63,945 bases of DNA from NCBI RefSeq assembly GCF_000429445.1, contig NZ_AUBW01000028.1, positions 1-63,945 on the forward strand, read 5' to 3'. The notes under the pieces were generated by a model. That model was not told where the DNA came from. It worked only from the letters and a program-made list of their open reading frames with translations, and searched no databases. The position numbers and the translations under genes were made by a program. Of this stretch, positions 1-8,943 are shown piece after piece (within the stretch, counting starts at the first letter, position 1; the number at the start of each line of letters is the position of its first letter). Source of the stretch: Algoriphagus terrigena DSM 22685 (GTDB lineage: Bacteria > Bacteroidota > Bacteroidia > Cytophagales > Cyclobacteriaceae).

Positions 1-98
1 GCAGGGGTCCCACCTCTTCCCATCCCGAACAGAGAAGTTAAGCCCTGCAGCGCCGATGGTACTGGGGTTACACCCGGGAGAGTAGGTCGCCGCCATAT
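1..98 (+). rRNA. 5S ribosomal RNA, 3' part (5' end outside window)
   Basis: The first bases match the conserved bacterial 5S core: the CCCATCCCGAACAGAGAAGTTAAG segment region near 19-42, then the GCGCCGATGGTACTGGGGTTACACCC segment region, then the 3' strand of helix I ending near 98. The 5' end of the gene lies outside the window, so this is the end of an rRNA operon read on the plus strand. The 3' end is placed by analogy to other 5S genes and may be off by a few bases. Confidence 0.93.
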
Positions 99-105
99 TA
101 TTGCA

Positions 106-135
106 AACCTTTTGGTTCATTCCAAAGGGTTTTTT
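106..135 (+). terminator. Intrinsic terminator of the rRNA operon
   Basis: A 10-bp stem, AACCTTTTGG (106-115) with CCAAAGGGTT (122-131), has one G-T pair, a 6-base loop and a run of T to 135. It lies 8 bases after the 5S gene, as expected for the end of an rRNA operon. Confidence 0.85.
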
Positions 136-476
136 GCGTTTAGACCTTTCTGGTAAGATTAGCTCAGCCTAATTCCGTGTCCAATAATTTTTGTCTTGAC
201 CGATCAATATTTTTTTTTAGAAAACGACTCGTCACCGGGAGAAATGTGTCCGGGTATTCCATGCCTTGTTAAAATGCTGTAAATCAAGGGGATAAACACA
301 TCATGGATTTTTTTTAAACGTGAATCGCGCACGAGAGCGATTTATGAGGGTGTGTCGCTTTTTTCTCTTGCTGTTTTTGAAGGGATCAGTTAACCTGATT
401 TATATCATACTTCGGTACCCGCATCCGTCAGGACTCTTCGAGAAATCAAGATTTATTTTTGAGTATACTTTTGATC
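136..476. other. Intergenic region after the rRNA operon
   Basis: No gene was recognised in these 341 bases. An ORF from 320 is only a short frame overlapping the next gene. There is a near-palindrome TTGACCGATCAA around 197-208 that could be a regulator site, but nothing else supports it. Confidence 0.5.
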
Positions 477-1100
477 ATGGAGCTGAATTCCCCCTACATC
501 CAGAGGTTTGAACTTCCCGAGGCAGTGCTTGGGGAGTTTTATGGCAAGGAGGTGCCCGAACCCTTTGTCCCTTCATTTACTGAAAATAGGTTCACCGCTG
601 GTGAAAGCCCCTCGCTTATTACAGCAGATCTATCTGGGACGCTCACTTGGCTCCAACAGCTTGAATTGCCCAAGCCATTTGAGCGTGAGGGTGGTGCCAT
701 ACCGTTTCTCCTCTTTTCACCTCATTTTTCAACGGGCCACCTACTGTTCCATTACGACGGGACTTCCAACTCTACGGAGCTGATTAAGAATTTCATTAGG
801 CTCTTTGGCAACTCGATCCAAGACAGTAAAGCGACGATTATTTCGCCGAGTTTTATTCCAAAATCAAAAATACGGGAGGAGCAGGAAGTCATTGAGCTTG
901 TTGCTTCCTCGACGAAGGAGACGAGTTTTATCAAATTCAATTTTGTGAACATTGGAGATTTTTGCTCCTATGGAATCGACCATAATTGCACTCTCTTGGT
1001 CACAACCAAGAATTATCAGGCAGATCTAGCCGAGGTACTTTTCCAGTTTTCTAGAAGGAAAGTTTGGGATGTCGGAATGTCATTTTACCTATCCCCTTAA
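477..1100 (+). CDS. Hypothetical protein, 207 residues
   Basis: I do not recognise this family. The ATG at 477 is preferred over an in-frame TTG at 459, which would only add six residues. The product has no signal peptide or membrane segment and looks like a soluble alpha/beta protein: a Pro/Phe-rich N-terminus, then alternating hydrophobic strands. It lies between the rRNA operon and the cbb3 oxidase locus with 70 bases before ccoI. No function is proposed. It is accepted as a gene because the reading frame is long and uninterrupted and no better frame competes. Confidence 0.7.
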   Translation: MELNSPYIQRFELPEAVLGEFYGKEVPEPFVPSFTENRFTAGESPSLITADLSGTLTWLQQLELPKPFEREGGAIPFLLFSPHFSTGHLLFHYDGTSNSTELIKNFIRLFGNSIQDSKATIISPSFIPKSKIREEQEVIELVASSTKETSFIKFNFVNIGDFCSYGIDHNCTLLVTTKNYQADLAEVLFQFSRRKVWDVGMSFYLSP

Positions 1101-1170
1101 AGGATTGACAAAAATCTGCATGCCATCGCTAGTAACGCTTGTATAAATAGGTGTAAAAAACCTACTAAAA

Positions 1171-3600
1171 ATGAACCCAGACTTTCACACACAGCTTCGA
1201 TCCAAATGCTACCATTGCGGGGAAGACTGCGAGCTGGAGCTTGTCAGTTTTGCAGAAAAATCCTTTTGCTGTCAAGGTTGCAAGCTGGTGTATGAGGTGT
1301 TAGCACAAAATGACCTCTGTGAGTACTATCAACTGGAGAGCAGTCCCGGCAAGAGTCAGAAGGCAAAATCCAAATTAGCAAATAGACTCGACTACCTCGA
1401 TGATCCGGATGTGATCAAACAACTCATGGATTTTAGAAATGAGCGGGAAAGTCACGTCACATTTTATATTCCACAGATCCATTGCGCATCGTGTATTTGG
1501 TTGCTGGAAAACCTCTTTCAAATTAATGCAACCATTGTAGGAAGTCGCGTTGATTTTGTCAGAAAGAAGGTTCAGCTCAAGTTCCTGCACGAAAAACTCA
1601 GCCTAAAAGAAACAGTCAATCTCCTTTCGCTGTTGGGTTATGAACCCAGCATCAGCCTTTCGGACCTTGACCAAAAGTCTAAAAACGCAGTACACAAGAA
1701 AACGCTCAGCAAGCTCGCTGTTGCCGGATTTTGCTTTGGCAATATGATGCTTTTCAGCATGCCGGAATACTTTTCAGAAGCGGAGTTATTGGGGGAAGGC
1801 TTCAAGGGACTTTTTGATTACCTCAACGTGCTTCTTTCGCTCCCGGTGGTTCTCTATGCTGCAAGCGACTACTATCTGTCTGCTTGGAACGCTGTCCGAA
1901 AACGGACGGCCAATATGGATGTGCCGATTGTGTTGGGGATAGCTGCTTTGTTTTTATACTCTCTTTGGGAAATTTTCATGCAGGGGAATGCCGGCTACAT
2001 GGACAGTTTGGGCGGACTTCTCTTCTTTTTGCTTCTTGGGAAAATATACCAAGAAAAGGCTTTTGCCGCACTTGAGTTTGATAGAGATTACAAAGCGTAT
2101 TTTCCGGTCGCGGTGACCCGTATTTCCAAAGACGGTGAAGAAGTGATCCCATTAATTAAACTACGGGTTGGCGATGTGGTCTTGGTAAGAGACGAGGAAC
2201 TGATACCTGCCGATTCCATGCTTCTGAGCGCGAAAGCAAGTATTGACTACAGCTTCGTGACAGGCGAAGAAGTGCCAGTACCCAAGCGTAAGGGTGAACT
2301 GATCTATGCCGGAGGTAGACAGAAGGGCGACCCCATTAACTTGACCATTCAGAAATCGCCTTCTCAGAGCTATCTGACTGATCTTTGGAACAATGAATCT
2401 TTTGATAAGTCTCCAAAGCAACTCCTGGAACCCTTGGCCAATCGGATCTCAGGCGTGTTTACCTGGACCGTTTTAGCCATTGCTGTTGTTGCGTTCAGCT
2501 TCTGGATCGGCACAGACGTCTCTCTTGCGGTCAAGTCTTTTACCACCGTTTTGATCGTGGCTTGTCCCTGTGCGCTCTCGATGTCCACGCCATTTACCTT
2601 GGGGAATGCATTACGGATCTTCGGAAAAGGAAAGTTTTATCTAAAAAATGCCTCCGTGGTGGAGCGTCTTGCTTTGATCGATACGGTGGTTTTTGACAAA
2701 ACAGGAACTTTGACCGATCCTGCGAATGCATCTATCCACTATCTGGGCGAGCCTCTCTTGGCGGAGACCAAAGCCGTTGTCAAGGGAATGGTCGAACGCT
2801 CCACTCACCCGCTGAGCAACCGAATCAGGCTTTGGCTATCCGATGTCAATTCGGCAGATCTGGAGCAAGTCCTTGAGATGAAAGGAGAGGGAATAGAAGC
2901 TGTGTACAAAGATCAGGTGTTTCGGCTGGGCTCGAGAGACTTTGCCTCGGCAAAGAAAATGGAACATGTGGAAAGCGGAAATTATGTTTTCTTGAGTACA
3001 GAACGAGTTGATCTGGGCTACTTCCATATCCAGTCGGGGCTGCGGAAGAGCGCTCCTGAAGTGGTAAAAAAGCTATCGGGAGATTTTGATCTCCACGTGC
3101 TGTCAGGTGATCAGGGACATGAACAGGAATCCTTGGGCCGACAGCTTTCTGCAGATCTTCATTTTAGTTTCGATCAAAGTCCCGTCGACAAACTTAATTA
3201 CCTGAAAGAACTCAATCATCAAGGGCAAAATACGCTCATGCTTGGAGATGGACTCAACGATGCAGGTGCGCTGCAGGAAAGTCAGGTAGGGGTTGCGATC
3301 ACGGACCGGGTCAGCCATTTTTCTCCGGCAAGCGACGCGATCTTGGATGCTGAGTCTTTCTCTAAAATCCCGGCTTTCCTTGGCTTTGCAAGAGACAGCA
3401 GACTGATCATCAAGGCGAGTTTTGGACTCAGCTTTTTATACAATATTCTGGGCTTAAGTCTGGCGATTCAAGGCCTTCTGAGTCCTGTTTTGTGTGCGAT
3501 TCTGATGCCCCTGAGTAGTATTTCCGTAGTGGTTTTTACCACCTTGGCGACAAATTTCATGGGAATCCGCAAGGGACTCATTCATCTAAATCACCCTTAA
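1171..3600 (+). CDS. ccoI: Copper-transporting P1B-type ATPase for cbb3 oxidase assembly (CcoI/FixI type)
   Basis: This membrane pump exports Cu(I) using ATP and is known to supply copper for cbb3 oxidase assembly. It has an N-terminal Cys-rich metal-binding segment (C13, C16, then CCQGC near 33-37), an HMA domain with CxxC at 105-108, several membrane helices, the ion-binding CPC motif at 465-467, the phosphorylated Asp in DKTGT at 509, and the GDGLND hinge at 692-697. The length of 809 residues is normal for this subgroup. It begins the cco cluster, with ccoS starting 1 base after its stop, which supports the CcoI role over general copper resistance. Confidence 0.93.
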   Translation: MNPDFHTQLRSKCYHCGEDCELELVSFAEKSFCCQGCKLVYEVLAQNDLCEYYQLESSPGKSQKAKSKLANRLDYLDDPDVIKQLMDFRNERESHVTFYIPQIHCASCIWLLENLFQINATIVGSRVDFVRKKVQLKFLHEKLSLKETVNLLSLLGYEPSISLSDLDQKSKNAVHKKTLSKLAVAGFCFGNMMLFSMPEYFSEAELLGEGFKGLFDYLNVLLSLPVVLYAASDYYLSAWNAVRKRTANMDVPIVLGIAALFLYSLWEIFMQGNAGYMDSLGGLLFFLLLGKIYQEKAFAALEFDRDYKAYFPVAVTRISKDGEEVIPLIKLRVGDVVLVRDEELIPADSMLLSAKASIDYSFVTGEEVPVPKRKGELIYAGGRQKGDPINLTIQKSPSQSYLTDLWNNESFDKSPKQLLEPLANRISGVFTWTVLAIAVVAFSFWIGTDVSLAVKSFTTVLIVACPCALSMSTPFTLGNALRIFGKGKFYLKNASVVERLALIDTVVFDKTGTLTDPANASIHYLGEPLLAETKAVVKGMVERSTHPLSNRIRLWLSDVNSADLEQVLEMKGEGIEAVYKDQVFRLGSRDFASAKKMEHVESGNYVFLSTERVDLGYFHIQSGLRKSAPEVVKKLSGDFDLHVLSGDQGHEQESLGRQLSADLHFSFDQSPVDKLNYLKELNHQGQNTLMLGDGLNDAGALQESQVGVAITDRVSHFSPASDAILDAESFSKIPAFLGFARDSRLIIKASFGLSFLYNILGLSLAIQGLLSPVLCAILMPLSSISVVVFTTLATNFMGIRKGLIHLNHP

Positions 3601-3601
3601 A

Positions 3602-3790
3602 ATGGAAGTCATTTTTCTTCTCATCGGAATCAGTCTGTTACTCGCTGTGACGTTTTTATTCCTCTTTTTCAGAGCGAACAAAAGCGGGCAGTTTGACGAC
3701 GACTATACGCCATCAGTGCGGATACTATTTGAAAGCCAGCCAAAAAAGTCAATAAAAGATCAACCAAAAAAATCCAAATCACATGAATGA
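3602..3790 (+). CDS. ccoS: cbb3-type cytochrome oxidase assembly protein CcoS
   Basis: A 62-residue protein with one N-terminal membrane helix (about residues 3-23), then the RANKSGQFDD region typical of CcoS and a Lys/Ser-rich tail. CcoS is needed for cofactor insertion into the cbb3 oxidase; its exact chemistry is not settled. The gene starts 1 base after ccoI and its last 8 bases overlap the start of the ccoN-ccoO fusion, so the genes are translationally close. Confidence 0.9.
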   Translation: MEVIFLLIGISLLLAVTFLFLFFRANKSGQFDDDYTPSVRILFESQPKKSIKDQPKKSKSHE

Positions 3791-5915
3791 TTCTACTTTG
3801 GAACGGTTCCAGTATGACAACAAAATTGTCAAATATTTCGGAGCGGCGACCATTATCTGGGGTCTGGTCGGAATGCTGGTGGGGCTCCTTGCCGCCACAC
3901 AGTTGTTCTTGCCCGAAGCCAATCTCGGCAACCCCTACACGACGTTTGGCAGGATTCGACCACTGCATACGAACGCCGTCATCTTTGCTTTCGTAGGAAA
4001 TTCCATCTTTGCGGGAGTCTACTACTCGATGCCGAGGTTGTTGAAGACGCCCATGTGGAACACCATGCTCAGCTGGGTTCATTTCTGGGGCTGGCAATTG
4101 ATCATCGTTGCCGCGGCTATTACGCTGCCCCTCGGACTGACGACCTCCAAGGAATACGCCGAGTTGGAATGGCCGATTGACATAGCCATTGCACTGATTT
4201 GGGTTGCTTTCGGAGCGAATGTGATCGGGACATTGATCACTCGCAGAGAGCGGCACATGTACGTGGCGATCTGGTTTTACCTTGGATCGATCGTGACAGT
4301 TGCGGTGTTGCACATCTTCAATTCTTTCGAACTTCCTGTGACTTTCTTCAAAAGTTACTCTGCCTATGCAGGCGTCCAGGATGCACTGGTACAGTGGTGG
4401 TATGGGCACAATGCGGTTGCATTCTTTTTGACAACGCCATTTCTGGGGATGATGTACTACTTTCTTCCCAAAGCTGCCAACAGACCGGTTTACTCCTATA
4501 AGCTTTCGATTGTCCACTTTTGGTCTTTGATTTTCATCTACATGTGGGCAGGACCACACCATTTGCTCTATACGGCTCTGCCGGAGTGGGCACAGGTGCT
4601 GGGTACCGCGTTTTCGGTGATGCTGTTGGCCCCTTCTTGGGGTGGGATGGTCAATGGTCTTCTCACGCTCAGAGGAGCTTGGGACAAGGTGAGAGTAGAT
4701 CCGGTATTGAAATTCATGGTTGTTGCGGTCACTGCCTATGGAATGGCAACTTTCGAAGGTCCTTTACTTTCGCTTAAAAATGTGAATGCCATTGCTCACT
4801 ACACAGACTGGATCGTAGGTCACGTGCACATCGGAGGCTTGGGTTGGAATGGATTTTTCACCTTTGGGATGCTGTACTGGATGTGGCCTAGATTGTTTAA
4901 AACCACGATCTATTCGACCAAACTCGCCAATACACACTTTTGGCTTGGGACCTTGGGGATCGTCTTTTACGCGCTTCCGCTTTATGTTTCCGGTTTGACT
5001 CAGTTTCTGATGTTGAAAGAATTCAATGAAGCCGGCCGCCTAGCCTACCCTAATTTCCTCGAGACCGTCATTCAGATTGTTCCGATGTACATGCTCAGAG
5101 CCTTTGGTGGTCTGCTCTACCTGAGTGGTGCTGTGATCATGGTTTACAACATGTGGATGACTTCCAAGCAAGGGGTCTTTCAGGAAACGGAGGAAGATCA
5201 AGCTCCTGCTTTGGCAAAAGCCTACAATCCTTCCGGTGAATTTTGGCACAGAGCCTGGGAGAGAAAGCCGATCTTCTTTACCATTTTGGCTACGCTCGCC
5301 ATCGCCATCGGTGGTGCCATCGAGATTATACCAACCATATTGATTAAGTCTAATGTACCGACAATCTCAGCAGTGAAGCCCTATACTCCACTCGAACTGG
5401 AGGGCAGAGATCTCTACATCGCCAATGGCTGCGTGGGTTGCCATTCTCAGATGATCCGGCCTTTCCGATCCGAAACTGAGCGCTATGGAGAATACTCCAA
5501 AGCCGGGGAATATGTCTACGACCGACCTTTTCTATGGGGATCGAAGCGAACTGGGCCGGATCTGCATCGAGTGGGAGGAAAGTATCCCGACAGCTGGCAC
5601 TATCATCACATGACAGATCCCAGGTCTATGTCTCCCGGCTCTTTGATGCCTCCATATCCATGGATGACGACCAATGTGCTGGATATATCTGATTTGCCTG
5701 CCAAAATCAGAACCCTTCAAAAACTGGGAGTGCCCTATGCGGTCGGCTTCGATCAGCAGGCGACCGCTGACTATGAAAAACAGGCAGCCAAAGTTGTCGC
5801 AAACCTGAAAGATGCCGGGGTAGAAGTAGCTCCAAATACAGAAATAGTAGCTCTGATTGCCTATCTCCAGCGATTGGGGACTGATATCAAGCAAAAACCA
5901 ACCGCCACTAACTGA
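3783..5915 (+). CDS. ccoN: cbb3-type cytochrome c oxidase, fused subunits I and II (CcoN-CcoO)
   Basis: The catalytic subunit reduces oxygen to water with high affinity and pumps protons in the inner membrane. Residues about 1-470 are CcoN: a low-spin heme ligand in LHTNAVIF (H62), H209 in WWYGHNAV, the CuB ligands H259/H260 in GPHHLLY, and H347/H349 in GHVHIGG for the two hemes. Residues about 490-710 are CcoO: a membrane anchor and one heme c site CVGCH at 550-554, with a Met ligand likely in SLMPPYPW. CcoN and CcoO are separate in Proteobacteria; the fusion is usual in Bacteroidota. It overlaps ccoS and is followed 14 bases later by ccoQ. Confidence 0.96.
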   Translation: MNDSTLERFQYDNKIVKYFGAATIIWGLVGMLVGLLAATQLFLPEANLGNPYTTFGRIRPLHTNAVIFAFVGNSIFAGVYYSMPRLLKTPMWNTMLSWVHFWGWQLIIVAAAITLPLGLTTSKEYAELEWPIDIAIALIWVAFGANVIGTLITRRERHMYVAIWFYLGSIVTVAVLHIFNSFELPVTFFKSYSAYAGVQDALVQWWYGHNAVAFFLTTPFLGMMYYFLPKAANRPVYSYKLSIVHFWSLIFIYMWAGPHHLLYTALPEWAQVLGTAFSVMLLAPSWGGMVNGLLTLRGAWDKVRVDPVLKFMVVAVTAYGMATFEGPLLSLKNVNAIAHYTDWIVGHVHIGGLGWNGFFTFGMLYWMWPRLFKTTIYSTKLANTHFWLGTLGIVFYALPLYVSGLTQFLMLKEFNEAGRLAYPNFLETVIQIVPMYMLRAFGGLLYLSGAVIMVYNMWMTSKQGVFQETEEDQAPALAKAYNPSGEFWHRAWERKPIFFTILATLAIAIGGAIEIIPTILIKSNVPTISAVKPYTPLELEGRDLYIANGCVGCHSQMIRPFRSETERYGEYSKAGEYVYDRPFLWGSKRTGPDLHRVGGKYPDSWHYHHMTDPRSMSPGSLMPPYPWMTTNVLDISDLPAKIRTLQKLGVPYAVGFDQQATADYEKQAAKVVANLKDAGVEVAPNTEIVALIAYLQRLGTDIKQKPTATN

Positions 5916-5929
5916 TAAATCCTGAAGCC

Positions 5930-6112
5930 ATGTATAAAGAAATTCTAAGATCTATCGACAACATTGAGATCTATCCGATCCTCTCGCTGATCCTCTTTCT
6001 GCTATTCTTCGTGGGGATGTTTATCTGGGTAGTGAATACTCCCAAAGCGCACATCGAACACATGGAGTCTCTGCCATTGGATGACGACGATGCAAAAAAA
6101 AAAAAGCCATGA
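5930..6112 (+). CDS. ccoQ: cbb3-type oxidase small subunit CcoQ-like
   Basis: A 60-residue protein with one membrane helix (about 17-35, LSLILFLLFFVGMFIWV) followed by a charged cytoplasmic tail ending in DDDDAKKKKP. Position between the CcoNO and CcoP genes and its shape match CcoQ, which stabilises the oxidase. It overlaps ccoP by 4 bases (ATGA-type junction). The sequence itself is weakly diagnostic, so context carries the call. Confidence 0.8.
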   Translation: MYKEILRSIDNIEIYPILSLILFLLFFVGMFIWVVNTPKAHIEHMESLPLDDDDAKKKKP

Positions 6113-7032
6113 AAAAAGCATTTTCACTACTCGCCCTCTTCGGGTTGACGGTATTTCCGCTGTTTGCCCAATCTTCCGAAACCCATTGGTATGCCAAGTT
6201 ACAGGCGATGGATTCCAGTCAGCTGACGCTGCTTGTCCTGTTGGGAGTCGTATTGTTGGTTATCGTACTGCTGCTGATTCTGATGGCGTATCTCATGTCA
6301 TTCATGTCCGCGGTGCTTCGCAAAGAGAATCCAAGTCTCGCGAATGAGCCGTCTTGGTGGGACAGCTTCAAGGAACGTTATGTGACCGGTAAAGTAGATG
6401 AGGCAGGAGGAAAGGAAGAGAAAGCCAAATTGATGAGCGATCACTCGTATGACGGAATCACCGAGCTGGACAACTTCATGCCGCCTTGGCTGCAATGGGT
6501 GTTCGTGAGTACTGTCGTCGTTGCGGTGATCTATTTTGTTCACTTCACCGTCTTGGGAAATGGCCCTACGAGTGTGGAAGAGTACGAAGAGGAACTTCGT
6601 GTGGAAGCGATAGCTGCCGTCGAAAGAAAAGCTACTCAAGCCGCAGGTATAGATGAAAATACCGTGGTATTCGATGAGTCTGCAGGGGCAATCAGCGCAG
6701 GGAAGACGCTTTTCGAAACCAATTGCGTGGCCTGCCATGCCGCTGATGGAGGAGGGGGAGTCGGACCGAACCTGACAGATGACTATTGGATCCATGGCGG
6801 ATCGATCAAGGATGTTTTCACAGTGGTCAAATTTGGAGTGATCGAAAAGGGGATGATTCCCTGGCAGGATCAGCTAAGTCCTGAGGAAATGCAGCAAGTG
6901 TCGTCTTATATCTTGACGCTGAAAGGTACCACGCCTGCCAATCCGAAAGCACCTCAGGGCGAACCCTATTCTGCGACTCCGGCCGAGCCGGCACCAGCAT
7001 CAGATACTACTGCAGTCGTAGCGTCAATCTAA
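6109..7032 (+). CDS. ccoP: cbb3-type oxidase subunit III, monoheme CcoP
   Basis: The subunit passes electrons to the oxidase. It has a signal-like first helix (to about residue 20, ending LFAQ), a second helix near 41-66, a third near 126-147 after LQWVFVSTVV, then a periplasmic cytochrome c domain with one heme site CVACH at 206-210 and a Met ligand in KGMIPW. The N-terminal part carries the CcoP-type pattern around FMPPWLQWVF. Proteobacterial CcoP has two heme c sites; this one has only one. The C-terminus is Pro/Ala-rich. 48 bases separate it from ccoG. Confidence 0.92.
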   Translation: MKKAFSLLALFGLTVFPLFAQSSETHWYAKLQAMDSSQLTLLVLLGVVLLVIVLLLILMAYLMSFMSAVLRKENPSLANEPSWWDSFKERYVTGKVDEAGGKEEKAKLMSDHSYDGITELDNFMPPWLQWVFVSTVVVAVIYFVHFTVLGNGPTSVEEYEEELRVEAIAAVERKATQAAGIDENTVVFDESAGAISAGKTLFETNCVACHAADGGGGVGPNLTDDYWIHGGSIKDVFTVVKFGVIEKGMIPWQDQLSPEEMQQVSSYILTLKGTTPANPKAPQGEPYSATPAEPAPASDTTAVVASI

Positions 7033-7080
7033 TTAGGTTACTGTCCGGGAGTCATTCCCCGGCAGTATTTCGATTACCCC

Positions 7081-8511
7081 ATGGCCAAGAAAAATCAAAA
7101 CCCCCATCTGAATCCGGAAACATTTCGGGACGCCTTAGCGAGCGTCGGCGACGACGGCAAGCGAAACTGGGTTTATCCGAAAAAGGTCAAAGGCTTTTAC
7201 TTTCGCTATCGGACGTACCTTTCTTGGGTGCTGCTTGCGGTGTTGTTTGCTGGGCCCTTCATCCGAATCGATGGTCGGCCGTACATGCTGTTCAATATTT
7301 TCGAGAGGAAATTCATCATCTTCGGAGCGGTTTTTTGGCCTCAGGATACGATCCTTTTGATCTTTCTGCTTCTAATTTTGTTTGTCTTCGTGATCCTCTT
7401 TACAGTGGTTTTTGGAAGAGTGTGGTGCGGTTGGGCGTGTCCGCAGACGCTGTTTATGGAGATGGTTTTTCGAAAAATCGAATACCTGATCGAAGGCGAT
7501 GCTAATCAACAACGCACGTTGAATGAGGCTCCCTGGACTGGAGAAAAGATTTGGAAGAAAGGTCTCAAAACGACCGTGTTTGCATTTATCTCCTTGCTTA
7601 TCGGCCATTTGGTGATGGCTTATCTGATAGGAGTGGATGAGGTGAGAGAGATCGTGACGCGCCCGCCCTCGGAAAACATCGCCGGGTTCACGGGTGTGCT
7701 GGCGTTTTCGGGAATCTTCATGTTTGTATTCGCGTGGTTTCGGGAACAGGCTTGCATCGTCGTTTGTCCGTACGGCCGCCTTCAAGGCGTCCTTCTGGAT
7801 GACAACAGTATCAACGTCATATATGACTATATCCGGGGAGAACCCAGAGGGCCGATACGAAAAAATGTAGTTGAAGAGCCAGCCAAGGGCGATTGTGTGG
7901 ATTGTGGACTCTGCGTCCAAGTCTGCCCAACCGGAATCGATATCCGAAATGGTACCCAAATGGAATGCGTGAACTGTACCGCCTGCATCGATGCCTGTGA
8001 CGAAGTCATGGTCAAGGTGGAGCGACCTACCGGTCTGATCCGATATGCCTCGGAAAACAGTGTGAAGGGCGGGGTTCAAAAGTTGTTCACCGGACGAGTC
8101 AGGGGATTCAGCCTAGTGCTGGTCGTATTGCTGGGCGCGTTTGTCGCACTGATCGCCACGAGAGATGAGTTGGCGGGAACGGTCACCCGTTTTCCAGGCA
8201 TGACGTATCAGGAAAGAGAGGCTGGCAGGGTTTCAAATCTCTATAACATTACGCTGATCAACAAGACTTTCGAGCAGCAGCGGGTAGAAATTGACGTGCT
8301 GGCGGACGGAATGGATGTTGAGATTGTGGGAGCCAAGGAATGGGTATTGGCGCCGCAGACCAAGTTTGAAGGCCGTTTTTTTCTCGTGAGAAACCAAGCT
8401 GATGTAAAGGTGCCTCAAGAGAAAGTCACGCTGCAACTCTTGAATCACGGAGAGGAATTTGACGAAATAGAAACAAACTTCATGGCTCCGGTGGGAGCTC
8501 TAAAACAGTAA
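7081..8511 (+). CDS. ccoG: Cytochrome c oxidase accessory protein CcoG (polyferredoxin)
   Basis: A membrane-bound iron-sulfur protein proposed to reduce copper for delivery to the cbb3 oxidase. It has several membrane helices, the conserved WCGWACPQT motif near residues 117-125, an ACIVVCPYGRLQ motif near 222-233, and two ferredoxin motifs: CVDCGLCVQVCP at 272-283 and CVNCTACIDAC at 296-306. A C-terminal helix is followed by an Ig-like periplasmic domain. The 476-residue length is normal. It sits between ccoP and ccoH with a 6-base gap to the latter. Confidence 0.95.
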   Translation: MAKKNQNPHLNPETFRDALASVGDDGKRNWVYPKKVKGFYFRYRTYLSWVLLAVLFAGPFIRIDGRPYMLFNIFERKFIIFGAVFWPQDTILLIFLLLILFVFVILFTVVFGRVWCGWACPQTLFMEMVFRKIEYLIEGDANQQRTLNEAPWTGEKIWKKGLKTTVFAFISLLIGHLVMAYLIGVDEVREIVTRPPSENIAGFTGVLAFSGIFMFVFAWFREQACIVVCPYGRLQGVLLDDNSINVIYDYIRGEPRGPIRKNVVEEPAKGDCVDCGLCVQVCPTGIDIRNGTQMECVNCTACIDACDEVMVKVERPTGLIRYASENSVKGGVQKLFTGRVRGFSLVLVVLLGAFVALIATRDELAGTVTRFPGMTYQEREAGRVSNLYNITLINKTFEQQRVEIDVLADGMDVEIVGAKEWVLAPQTKFEGRFFLVRNQADVKVPQEKVTLQLLNHGEEFDEIETNFMAPVGALKQ

Positions 8512-8517
8512 GACAGG

Positions 8518-8943
8518 ATGGATTGGGGAAAGGGAATTTTGATAACGATCATTGCTTTCGTAGGGTTTATGATCACGTTGGTGGTGATATCAGTGAGGCA
8601 GGATGATATTCATTTGGTCGCTGAGAATTATTATGAGAAGGAGATCAAATATCAAGATCAAATCGAGCGCGAAAAGGCAACTGCAGGATTGGAGCGGGAA
8701 GTTTTGGTTTTTGATGCCCAGGGGAAGGCTCTACTGTTGGATTTGCCAGTAGGCACCAAAGGGAATATCCAGCTTTTTCGACCTTCGGATGCAAGATTGG
8801 ATCAGGAGTTCCTGTTGGATATTACGGATGAAGGGAAGACGACCATCCCGCTTGATAAGTTGAAGTCCGGATACTGGAGAGTTCAGATGACTTGGGCCGA
8901 AAATGGAGTAGAGTTTTACCAAGAGAAGAAAATCGACCTCTGA
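8518..8943 (+). CDS. ccoH: CcoH/FixH family oxidase assembly protein
   Basis: A 141-residue protein with one N-terminal membrane helix (about 6-25), a YYEKEIKYQDQIE segment typical of FixH proteins, and a C-terminal beta-rich domain. FixH is needed for assembly of cbb3 oxidase and interacts with the catalytic subunit. The stop codon overlaps the next start as TGATG, a common sign of coupled translation. Confidence 0.88.
   Translation: MDWGKGILITIIAFVGFMITLVVISVRQDDIHLVAENYYEKEIKYQDQIEREKATAGLEREVLVFDAQGKALLLDLPVGTKGNIQLFRPSDARLDQEFLLDITDEGKTTIPLDKLKSGYWRVQMTWAENGVEFYQEKKIDL

Noticed and set aside
1105..1160. TTGACA and TATAAAT elements before ccoI as a promoter
   Set aside because: The spacing is too long for a standard pair, and Bacteroidota promoters use a different consensus.
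3669..4562. A 297-residue minus-strand frame opposite ccoN
   Set aside because: It is a shadow of the ccoNO coding frame, with no domain and an implausible composition.
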